In this document: positions 1 to 6,293 of the stretch, piece by piece
Numbering within the stretch: position 1 is the first letter of the stretch
Layout of the letters: every line of letters begins with the position of its first letter
Position numbers and translations under genes: made by a program
Assembly: GCA_002498985.1 (NCBI GenBank)
Contig: DAJO01000079.1
Span: 9,942-29,300, forward strand
DNA length: 19,359 bases
Direction of reading: 5' to 3'
DNA from: Euryarchaeota archaeon UBA257
GTDB taxonomy: Archaea > Thermoplasmatota > Poseidoniia > Poseidoniales > Thalassarchaeaceae
The notes under the pieces: model-generated
What the model was told of the DNA's origin: nothing
Databases searched by the model: none
The model's input: only the letters and a program-made list of their open reading frames with translations

Positions 1-31
1 CTTTTAATTGAAAGAGATTGGGAAAATTCTC
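1..31. other. Window edge downstream of ribK
   Basis: The 31 bases beyond the ribK stop are AT-rich with no recognisable gene fragment. Too short to identify a terminator or the next gene. Confidence 0.3.
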
Positions 32-466
32 TTAATATAGCTTGATTTCTAATCTATCTCCATCTTTACATGGTAGCGATTCTCTTAGAAACGAACCTGA
101 AATTACTTCAGCGGTTTCAGTGTGTCTCGTCAAATCAGGAATTAATATAGCGCAATCAATCCAATTTTTATTATCTGAAGATATTTTCGCCAGAAAAGCT
201 GTAGCACCTCCAAAAGATTTCCCATCTCTTTCGAAACCTTTGATCCTAAATGGATTGGCCTTTAGCGTAACCTCTCCTTTCTCAAGACCTGATAATATCC
301 TTAGATTTTGATAATCTTTAAGGCTTGAATTATCCATGTCAAGATTCAAGGTCCCTGGCCATGCACTAACTTGGAGAACTTTCTTGAATTGTTCTTGATA
401 ATGAGGTTGAGCCATGAATACATGCGCTCTTCCGAGTCCACTCGACACTTTCCCTGATAGGTGCAT
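32..466 (-). CDS. ribK: CTP-dependent riboflavin kinase (archaeal RibK, DUF120)
   Basis: Predicted to phosphorylate riboflavin to FMN in the cytoplasm, using CTP rather than ATP as characterised archaeal family members do (EC 2.7.1.161). The 144-residue length matches the stand-alone archaeal enzyme, without the N-terminal HTH domain some archaea add. Visible family motifs are GKVSSGLGRA at residues 5-14 (nucleotide-binding glycine-rich turn), PGTLNLDMD at 37-45 with the conserved T-L-N, FER-DGKSFGGA around 78-88, the IDCAILIP strand at 103-110, and the closing LRESLPCKDGD at 128-137. The order matches Methanocaldococcus jannaschii MJ0056 as I recall it. The start is an ATG directly before the first conserved strand. 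It lies 47 nt downstream of the PqqB-like gene on the same strand and may be co-transcribed with it. No strong SD precedes it. Function is inferred from motif match. Confidence 0.9.
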   Translation of the reverse strand: MHLSGKVSSGLGRAHVFMAQPHYQEQFKKVLQVSAWPGTLNLDMDNSSLKDYQNLRILSGLEKGEVTLKANPFRIKGFERDGKSFGGATAFLAKISSDNKNWIDCAILIPDLTRHTETAEVISGSFLRESLPCKDGDRLEIKLY

Positions 467-513
467 GATTGTGCGCCCAATTGTTTATTCAAGAGGATTG
501 CCGCTAGAATATC

Positions 514-1401
514 CTATAATTTCAGTACATCACCCATTTCAGAGATTTTCCATCCATTTCCTTCAACAACTTTTCTTTGCTCTGAACCTAAATCATTAAC
601 TGGATTTGAATGATTTAGATGTAAAAATGAGATTTCAGGGTCACCTTTCCTTTTCCTACCTAGAAGTTGAATAGTTTCTTGTATTGTTGGATGCGGTATT
701 TTAGAAATATCTCTTCTCGGTAATTCATCCATACTCCAAAATGTCCCATCAATTAATGCTTCATCAATATCAAACATTTTCAAAAAATCTCTAATGTTAT
801 CTTTCGAATGATAATCCAATGTGTCGCCCCATGAGTCTTGATCCGGCATAAAGAGGATGCTTTTCTCCTCTGCTTTGATAATTATCGCGGCGTTGTCTCC
901 TAATTCACTTCTATGAGGGATGGGAATAAACTGTAGGCTAAACCCGCATCCACCCTTTGGTTCAAAAGGACGATAAAAATTCTTAGAATGTGTTCGAATA
1001 TTTCCCTCATCTTCCATTAATTCTATATCGCTTCTATTATCAAAAATATCCTTATTATTTGGACTGAGATAGACATCCACTTCTCTTAATCCCATTACTG
1101 GTTTCCCTAATTGCCCAATCCCTTCTATATGACCTAGATGTAGATGTGTAATAGATACTGTCTCAGGAATAAATAACTCATTTTTATCCGGAGTCCAAAT
1201 AACTAATTGTTCAGAAAGATTTTTTGTAATTTCAATAATATGCTTGGTTCCATCAACTCCAAGTATTCCAAGAGATACAGGATATTTTCTTAATTTCAAA
1301 TCTCTGTGGGCATCTAGACATCTTTGGCATGAGCAACCGGCTTGTGGTATTCCTCCATCTTGAGCAGTTCCTAGTATCGTTACACTAACTCCTGACGCCA
1401 T
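514..1401 (-). CDS. PqqB-like metallo-beta-lactamase-fold hydrolase
   Basis: MBL-fold protein of the PqqB-related branch. From the ATG at 1401 (295 aa) the sequence opens with a beta-strand, LGTAQDGG and a CSCQRC cluster (Cys 23, 25, 28), the C-x-C-x-x-C zinc site typical of PqqB. The metal motif is HLHLGH at 86-91, where classical MBL enzymes have HxHxDH; the D-to-G change recurs, to my recollection, in PqqB-like proteins. Later ligand candidates are the His of IPIPHRSELGDNAA (H163), the Asp of LIDGTFW (D219), and a C-terminal HLNHSNP (H261, H264). A TTG at 1446 would add 15 residues, but family members begin right before this first strand, and a TATA-like GTTAAAGA lies 24-31 nt upstream of the ATG. 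No other PQQ gene is nearby, so a role in PQQ synthesis is not supported. Substrate unknown; phosphodiesterase- or hydrolase-like chemistry is inference. Confidence 0.8.
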   Translation of the reverse strand: MASGVSVTILGTAQDGGIPQAGCSCQRCLDAHRDLKLRKYPVSLGILGVDGTKHIIEITKNLSEQLVIWTPDKNELFIPETVSITHLHLGHIEGIGQLGKPVMGLREVDVYLSPNNKDIFDNRSDIELMEDEGNIRTHSKNFYRPFEPKGGCGFSLQFIPIPHRSELGDNAAIIIKAEEKSILFMPDQDSWGDTLDYHSKDNIRDFLKMFDIDEALIDGTFWSMDELPRRDISKIPHPTIQETIQLLGRKRKGDPEISFLHLNHSNPVNDLGSEQRKVVEGNGWKISEMGDVLKL

Positions 1402-1424
1402 CAAGATATCCGTATGGGTGCCAA

Positions 1425-1432
1425 TCTTTAAC
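1425..1432 (-). promoter_or_regulatory. TATA-like box for the PqqB-like gene
   Basis: GTTAAAGA on the minus strand lies 24-31 nt upstream of the ATG at 1401, the spacing expected for a leaderless archaeal transcript. The match to a TATA consensus is moderate. It would place the start at the ATG and exclude the upstream TTG at 1446. Confidence 0.3.
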
Positions 1433-1500
1433 TCGTCGATTAACAAAATTAGTAATCATTTCATAGAAGCACCAATGAACTCAATCCCCTTGGCTAGTTC

Positions 1501-2682
1501 ATGGCTGCAGATACATCATGGATGTCATTGCGTTATAGTGAGATAAAAAAACAAGGTTTAGATTGGAATCCGCCAACTCTAGAAACCTCTAATGATGCGA
1601 GATGTGTTATTGATGGTCAAGAAACTATTATGCTTTCTGCAAACAATTATCTCAATCTTACAAATCATCCCAAAGTCATAGAAGCTATGATTTCTGCAAC
1701 TAGTAAGTATGGGGCTGGTAGTGGTTCAGTAAGGGCAATATCTGGCACGATGGATATACATCTTGAAGCGGAGAAAAAAGTAGCCGAATTTAAGAAAGTA
1801 GAATCTTCATTAATTTATTCTGCAGGTTACACTGCTAATGTAGGATTAATTCCTACTTTAGTCAGAGGTCCAGAGGATATTATAATCAGCGATGAGTTAA
1901 ATCATGGCTCAATAATAGATGGAGTGAGGCTAACAAAAGCGCGCAGAGGCGTTTATTCACATAATGACATGGGTGAGTTAGAGGCAGTTCTCAAGGCAAA
2001 TTCCGATGCAGAGAGAAAATTAATTATTACAGATGGTGTTTTTTCAATGGATGGAGATATAGCTCCATTAGATGAAGTCAGTAAGTTAGCAGAAGAATAT
2101 GATTCAATGGTTTATGTCGATGATTGTCATGGAGAAGGAGTCTTAGGTGAAAAAGGCGCAGGAATTGTAGATCATTTCAATTTACAAGGTAAAGTTGACT
2201 TTGAAGTAGGCTCATTTTCAAAAGCACTAGGAGTTCAAGGGGGGATTCTCGCAGGTTCTGAAGAAGTTAGAAATCACGCATTAAATCATTCTAGATCTTG
2301 GCTTTTATCAGGTAGCCAGCCACCAGGGGTGGCTGCTGCACAAAAGGCTGCCATTCAGGTTCTTATGAGTGAGCCAGAACACCATTCAAGGCTTTGGGAA
2401 AATACAAATTATTTCCGTAAAGAATTACAATCATTAGGTTTTGACACTGGTTCTTCCCAAACTCCAATTATACCTATAATGTGTGGAGAATCTCTTGTGG
2501 CTAAGCAATTATCTGAAGAACTTAGTAAAAATAATATCATGGCAGGAGCCATAGTATTTCCAATGGTCGCTAGGGATAAGGCCAGAGTCAGAACACAAAT
2601 GTCCGCTGGGCTAAGTCGTGAGGATTTAGATAATGTACTTGGAATATTAGAACGAATAGGTCCTCGGCTGAAATTAATATGA
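1501..2682 (+). CDS. Alpha-oxoamine synthase (glycine C-acetyltransferase / KBL-like)
   Basis: PLP-dependent fold-type I enzyme that condenses an amino acid (usually glycine) with an acyl-CoA. Its 393 residues match the 2-amino-3-ketobutyrate CoA ligase (KBL)/BioF group. Visible are ANNYLNLTNHP at 47-57 (substrate-binding N-terminus), YGAGSGSVRAISGT around 70-83, DELNHGSIIDG with H135 (ring-stacking His), VYVDDCHGEGVLG with D207 and H210 (PLP contacts), and GSFSKALGVQGG with K241 as the predicted Schiff-base lysine. The ATG start lies about 100 bp from the divergent PqqB-like gene; no SD precedes it. It is followed after 9 nt by a thioesterase gene. Glycine acetyltransferase (threonine catabolism) is the likeliest role, but no threonine dehydrogenase is adjacent; AONS or serine-acyltransferase activity cannot be excluded from sequence alone. 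Confidence 0.85.
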   Translation: MAADTSWMSLRYSEIKKQGLDWNPPTLETSNDARCVIDGQETIMLSANNYLNLTNHPKVIEAMISATSKYGAGSGSVRAISGTMDIHLEAEKKVAEFKKVESSLIYSAGYTANVGLIPTLVRGPEDIIISDELNHGSIIDGVRLTKARRGVYSHNDMGELEAVLKANSDAERKLIITDGVFSMDGDIAPLDEVSKLAEEYDSMVYVDDCHGEGVLGEKGAGIVDHFNLQGKVDFEVGSFSKALGVQGGILAGSEEVRNHALNHSRSWLLSGSQPPGVAAAQKAAIQVLMSEPEHHSRLWENTNYFRKELQSLGFDTGSSQTPIIPIMCGESLVAKQLSEELSKNNIMAGAIVFPMVARDKARVRTQMSAGLSREDLDNVLGILERIGPRLKLI

Positions 2683-2688
2683 GGTGAT
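2681..2688 (+). promoter_or_regulatory. Strong SD overlapping the upstream stop codon
   Basis: GAGGTGAT is an eight-base match to the canonical anti-SD tail of archaeal 16S rRNA. It starts inside the TGA of the alpha-oxoamine synthase (2680-2682) and ends three bases before the ATG at 2692, indicating translational coupling of the two genes. Confidence 0.75.
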
Positions 2689-2691
2689 TTA

Positions 2692-3117
2692 ATGGTTCAA
2701 ACATCAACTTTAGAAAAAGAAGCAATTGATTCAATGTTGGAAAGAATTAATTCAGTTCCAATTACTGAAACTTTGAATATGCAAATCTTAAGACTCGATA
2801 AAGGTGAATGTGAGGCTTTTATTCCTAGAGACACTATGTGGGATGGAATTTTTGAAACATTCCATGGGGGAATTCTTGCTACTATTGCAGATAGCATCAC
2901 ATGCTGGTCAATATTAACAAAAATTGGTTCAGAGCGTAAAGTTGCCACTACAGACTTCAATATTCGATTTTTACGACCTTGTAAGACGGATGTTCGATGT
3001 GTCGCTAAAGTAATTAAGGCAGGTCGTAACTTAAGTTTAGCAGAGGCAGAAATATATGATATGGATGATAAATTAGTTGCAGTTTCACAAGTTAATTATA
3101 TTTCACTAGATTCATGA
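2692..3117 (+). CDS. PaaI-like hotdog-fold acyl-CoA thioesterase
   Basis: A 141-residue single hotdog domain, the usual size for PaaI/YdiI-type thioesterases that hydrolyse acyl-CoA to free acid and CoA. The diagnostic block is TFHGGILATIADSIT (residues 57-70): the HGG turn at 58-60 caps the central helix, and D67 sits where PaaI-type enzymes carry their catalytic acidic residue. It is followed by ATTDFNIRFLRP at 85-96 and an AEAEIYDMDDKLVA strand at 117-130. An exceptionally good SD (GAGGTGAT) couples it to the alpha-oxoamine synthase. That context suggests clearing an acyl-CoA connected with the synthase reaction, but this is inference. Its stop overlaps the stop of the opposing membrane-protein gene in the palindrome TCATGA. 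Confidence 0.85.
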   Translation: MVQTSTLEKEAIDSMLERINSVPITETLNMQILRLDKGECEAFIPRDTMWDGIFETFHGGILATIADSITCWSILTKIGSERKVATTDFNIRFLRPCKTDVRCVAKVIKAGRNLSLAEAEIYDMDDKLVAVSQVNYISLDS

Positions 3118-3735
3118 ATCTAATTCTTCTATGGCATTTTCTATCTCGTCATAATTTTGTTCGATTAACTCCTCATTTTTATTTTCACGGAATATTGTTT
3201 TCTTCATACCTTCAAATGGGTCTAAGTCTCTGTCGATTCTTTCAATCATTCTCCATCTAGGAGCATATGAAATCTGGATATATAGCGGACCTGGAGCTAA
3301 TAAGACGAAATAACCTATAATTTTCAATTCTTCAGAAGTCGAAAAAATTATTGCAATTGTAGTGATTAAGAATCCAATGAAGGGTAACGGGTAGAGATAT
3401 CTCCTCCTTCTCTCAAGTCTTACAGGTGGCCACCTAACTAGAGATGAGATGATAGCTGAGATGGCGCCTAAAGATGCACATAATAGTAAGATTATCAAAC
3501 TTTGATTGGTCCATTTCTGTAAGATGTTAGAAAACCCTTCGGAGTCTGCATTGCCATCATAAAATATTGGTAATAGTAACGTTAAATTTATCATAATAGC
3601 ATAAACAATGCCTACAAAAACTGGATGTGAGAATGATAAAGAATAGCTCAAAAATAGTTGACTAATAGAGCCACCTTCTAGCATATGTCTATGTTCGTCA
3701 TCATAATCATTGAGACGTTCGCGCCATTTAGACAT
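3112..3735 (-). CDS. Hypothetical four-TM membrane protein
   Basis: I do not recognise this 207-residue protein. It has a charged N-terminus (MSKWRERLNDYDDEHRHMLE), then four hydrophobic segments at about residues 38-58, 79-100, 114-132 and 138-157. A basic loop (RLERRRR, about 107-112) lies between the second and third segments and is likely cytoplasmic. The C-terminal 50 residues are soluble and strongly acidic, rich in Glu, Asn and Ile. The start is the only well-placed ATG. It faces the thioesterase gene end to end with a 6-bp stop overlap and is divergent from citrate synthase across 152 bp. No catalytic motif or transporter signature is visible. The gene looks real because it fills the space exactly and has a membrane-protein pattern, but function is unknown. 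Confidence 0.7.
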   Translation of the reverse strand: MSKWRERLNDYDDEHRHMLEGGSISQLFLSYSLSFSHPVFVGIVYAIMINLTLLLPIFYDGNADSEGFSNILQKWTNQSLIILLLCASLGAISAIISSLVRWPPVRLERRRRYLYPLPFIGFLITTIAIIFSTSEELKIIGYFVLLAPGPLYIQISYAPRWRMIERIDRDLDPFEGMKKTIFRENKNEELIEQNYDEIENAIEELDS

Positions 3736-3887
3736 AATATATTCTCACAATACATCATCTTTCACTATTACGGGTGATTTTGAAATAAAACATCATTAAT
3801 AATCTGAATCTGATGAGGTCATTTTCTAAACTTAATGACGGAGATATTATCACTTGACCATATTGGGACAATGTTTTGTGGTACTAG
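3736..3887. other. Divergent intergenic region, membrane protein / citrate synthase
   Basis: This 152-bp stretch is the longest gene-free interval in the window and must hold promoters for both flanking genes. It is AT-rich, with several short TATA-like strings (for example GATATTAT at 3843-3850 and ATATATT near 3737-3743). None sits at an unambiguous distance from either start codon. I see no RNA gene, riboswitch-like structure or long repeat in it. Confidence 0.5.
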
Positions 3888-5057
3888 ATGGCAGATGATG
3901 AAGTATTATTTTCGATTACTGATAAGAATCTAGATTCAGGGCTAAGAGGAGTCCCTGTAGGTACTTGTCAGACTTCTTTCGTTGATCCTTATGAAGGAGT
4001 TCACTATGTTGGATATCCTGTTGAAGATTTAGTAGATATGGAAGAAGAAGATGTGATATTTTTACTATTCAATAAGAGATTACCAACTGAAGAAGAATCA
4101 GAAGAGTTTCGTGCGGAATTAACACAAAGAGGCGAAAATATCCCTACAGGTGCGCTCAGAGTTTTAGAATCTCTAACACCAGGTAGTGGCCATCCTATGG
4201 AATGGCTTTCAATCGGTATAATGGCTTTAGGGACGGCAGAAAAAACAGGTGATACAAGGGCTGACGCAATGAATCTTATTGCTAGAATGCCTGAAGTTAT
4301 GGCTAGAATTTTTCGTTTAAGAGGCGGTGAAAAAGAGAAACTGAAGCCACGCAAACCCGGTTTAGGATTAGTTGAAAACTTTGTCCATATGATGGGTTTT
4401 GAAGGTGAACAAGCCCGCGATATTGAAAGAGTACTAAGATTCTTTTTCATTCTTCATATGGATCATGGTGGCGGTAATCTTTCGACATTTTCCGGTAAAG
4501 CAGTTGCTTCAGGATGGGCCTCTGTCTACTCTTCAATTTCGAGCGCAATGAATGCTCTTTCAGGGCCTTTACATGGTCAAGCCAATCAAGCCTGTTTAGA
4601 ATTTGTCAAAAGAATTGGAACCTCCGATCATAAAGAAATTGAAGATTTCGTCCGTACTGAGTTGGCTAATCGCAGGAAAATTTATGGTTTTGGGCATGGA
4701 GTATTGAGAGCCGAAGATCCTCGTGCGCGCTTATTGTTTGAATTAGGTGATGAAATATGTCCAGATCATGAATATTTCAAGATAGCAAGAGCATTGAGAG
4801 AAGTTATACCCCCAATTCTTAGTGAAATTCCTAAGATAAGTAATCCTTATCCTAATGTAGACATTGCAAGTGGAAGTTTACTTCATTCAGTTGGTTTCCG
4901 AATGCCTGAATATTATACTACCTTCTTCGGTTGGGCGAGAGTTGCCGGTATAAGTGCTCAGATACTTGATGAGAGGAATGCTAGAGACGGTAGAGGGACT
5001 CCTATTTACAGGCCTAAATATATCCCTAAGAATCAACCCCTTAGAAGAATAGAATAA
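3888..5057 (+). CDS. gltA: Citrate synthase
   Basis: Condenses oxaloacetate and acetyl-CoA to citrate, the entry step of the TCA cycle. The 389-residue length is typical of archaeal and Gram-positive-type dimeric enzymes. All three catalytic residues are visible: H229 in LSGPLHGQANQ, H270 in YGFGHGVLR, and D325 in NPYPNVDIASG. The substrate-binding Arg follows H270 in LRAEDPRA, and IYRPKY closes the domain. Several blocks (DHGGGNLSTFSGK, GPLHGQANQ, NPYPNVDIASG) are nearer in wording to mitochondrial-type enzymes (DHEGGN, GPLHGLANQ, NPWPNVDAHSG) than to common bacterial ones. The ATG start gives a normal N-terminus. It ends exactly where the opposing GDPD gene ends, with no intervening base. 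The sucD/sucC genes at the window's right end belong to the same pathway. Confidence 0.96.
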   Translation: MADDEVLFSITDKNLDSGLRGVPVGTCQTSFVDPYEGVHYVGYPVEDLVDMEEEDVIFLLFNKRLPTEEESEEFRAELTQRGENIPTGALRVLESLTPGSGHPMEWLSIGIMALGTAEKTGDTRADAMNLIARMPEVMARIFRLRGGEKEKLKPRKPGLGLVENFVHMMGFEGEQARDIERVLRFFFILHMDHGGGNLSTFSGKAVASGWASVYSSISSAMNALSGPLHGQANQACLEFVKRIGTSDHKEIEDFVRTELANRRKIYGFGHGVLRAEDPRARLLFELGDEICPDHEYFKIARALREVIPPILSEIPKISNPYPNVDIASGSLLHSVGFRMPEYYTTFFGWARVAGISAQILDERNARDGRGTPIYRPKYIPKNQPLRRIE

Positions 5058-6197
5058 TCACGAAGATCCATTTTTATGAGATTTCCCTGTACCTCTATGG
5101 CCAATTATTCTGGGAGCCTCCCAAGGTAAGCTGGATGCCGAGGTTTCTTTCATTAATGCATTAATTTCTCTATCCCATGACCATTTTTTCTTCCAACTAG
5201 AAATGAAATTAATCCTCTCTTTTTCAGTAAGCTCATGCCAAGGGGTAACCTCTTTTTTCATTTCATTAACTTTTGAGAAATGTTGTTCGATTGGAGTTCC
5301 GTCCAAATCTACACGTTGTTCTTTAGTTAGTGGTTGTGTAGCAGGTTTTGTCCATCTAGCATGTCCTGACTCAAGGGTTACTGAAGTTGGTGCAAGGTCA
5401 TCAGTAAGTCCAGTTAGCCCCGCATCTAGAAGCATTCTCTCTGAATTGGATTTCGAAGGCCAAACATAAACCGGATATCCTTTTCTATATTTAGTCAATC
5501 TTTCTAATTTTTTCCCTTCCAAGCCTACAGTTCTACCTAAACTTAGGTTACTTTCAATTCCTTTAAGATATTGTAGAGAACATGGTAGCATAGGAGAATT
5601 TTCTCTTCTCTGCTTGTCCATTAAACGAGGTAGTGAATTGAGGATAAATGATGGTGTAGCCACGATTCTCTGCGATGTCCAATTTCCCCATGAGCGTATA
5701 TGTGGTCTCAATCTACTAAATTTCAGTTTAGTTTTAACTTTTTTAGATGCAGAAATAATTTTCGGTTCAAATGAATAAATTACAGTACTACTCTCCGAGA
5801 AATCAATAGGGTCTAGGATTTCATTTAATTCTTCAATCATCTTCATCATGTGATTTTCTCTTTCTTTTGCATTGAACCATCCACCTGCTTTACCACTACT
5901 TGGGTGAGGTGATTTAAATTCAAAACAAGTGAATGCTCCTTCTTCAGTCCATCTTCTAATGAAATCTTTTTGTTCTAATAAATCCTCTATTGGCTCTACA
6001 TAATCTGGTAATTCATCTAATGACAAACATTCAGGATAATCTCCAAACTCTGTTTTAGAGTCATGATGGAGAACGAGTCTATTGTCCTTAGATAGTCTCA
6101 AGTCTAATTCAATACCATCACATTCATTCATTCCATAAACTAAAGCCTCGACAGTATTTTCTCTCGGACGAATCCATTTATCGCCATCTTCGTCCAT
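5058..6197 (-). CDS. GDPD-family phosphodiesterase-like protein, apparently circularly permuted
   Basis: Glycerophosphodiester phosphodiesterases cleave glycerophosphodiesters to an alcohol plus glycerol phosphate in a metal-dependent TIM barrel. Canonical order is HRG, PENT, GxExDxxxTxD, HHD/HD, ExK, W...TD. Here (379 aa) the protein starts inside the barrel: RENTVEAL at 12-19, GIELDLRLSKD with E30 and D32 (metal ligands) at 28-38, LVLHHD with H45/D46 at 41-46, FEFKSP with E93 and K95 at 92-97, then VYVWPSKS at 243-250 and GLTGLTDD at 260-267. After a 94-residue segment without recognised motifs comes APRIIGHRGTGKSHKNGSS at 361-379, the missing first strand with catalytic H367-R368-G369. The C-terminus would join the N-terminus seamlessly. 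A TAG stop seven codons upstream in frame, and no HRG in the upstream sequence, argue against a misplaced start. All catalytic residues are present, so activity is plausible. Confidence 0.75.
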   Translation of the reverse strand: MDEDGDKWIRPRENTVEALVYGMNECDGIELDLRLSKDNRLVLHHDSKTEFGDYPECLSLDELPDYVEPIEDLLEQKDFIRRWTEEGAFTCFEFKSPHPSSGKAGGWFNAKERENHMMKMIEELNEILDPIDFSESSTVIYSFEPKIISASKKVKTKLKFSRLRPHIRSWGNWTSQRIVATPSFILNSLPRLMDKQRRENSPMLPCSLQYLKGIESNLSLGRTVGLEGKKLERLTKYRKGYPVYVWPSKSNSERMLLDAGLTGLTDDLAPTSVTLESGHARWTKPATQPLTKEQRVDLDGTPIEQHFSKVNEMKKEVTPWHELTEKERINFISSWKKKWSWDREINALMKETSASSLPWEAPRIIGHRGTGKSHKNGSS

Positions 6198-6220
6198 ATG
6201 TCTTGCGAGATATATCTAAT

Positions 6221-6230
6221 AATTAATTAA
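6221..6230 (-). promoter_or_regulatory. TATA-like box for the permuted GDPD gene
   Basis: TTAATTAATT on the minus strand sits 24-33 nt upstream of the ATG at 6197, the distance expected for a leaderless archaeal mRNA. The surrounding bases are AT-rich, so the exact element is uncertain. No SD precedes the ATG, which agrees with a leaderless start. Confidence 0.35.
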
Positions 6231-6261
6231 GCGTTTTTCCAAGACTAATCCGCCCCAACGC

Positions 6262-6267
6262 TAAATA
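6262..6267 (+). promoter_or_regulatory. TATA-like box for the MFS transporter gene
   Basis: TAAATA (in CTAAATAGTC) lies 27-32 nt before the ATG at 6294. It stands out because the flanking sequence is GC-richer (CGCCCCAACG upstream, CGCGAGCC downstream). With no SD before the ATG, a leaderless transcript starting at or near 6294 is the simplest reading. Confidence 0.45.
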
Positions 6268-6293
6268 GTCAAAAAGACAACGCGAGCCTAGGT

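Noticed and set aside
514..1401. Assignment as pqqB of a PQQ biosynthesis cluster
   Set aside because: No other pqq gene is present, and related MBL proteins occur outside PQQ pathways.
1402..1446. Upstream TTG start for the PqqB-like gene, adding 15 residues
   Set aside because: The extension has no family counterpart, and an ATG with TATA-like spacing lies just before the conserved first strand.
5058..6197. GDPD gene read as an N-terminally truncated or frameshifted gene
   Set aside because: There is an in-frame stop shortly upstream and no HRG coding in any frame of the upstream gap. The missing strand is found in frame at the C-terminus, so permutation explains the data better.
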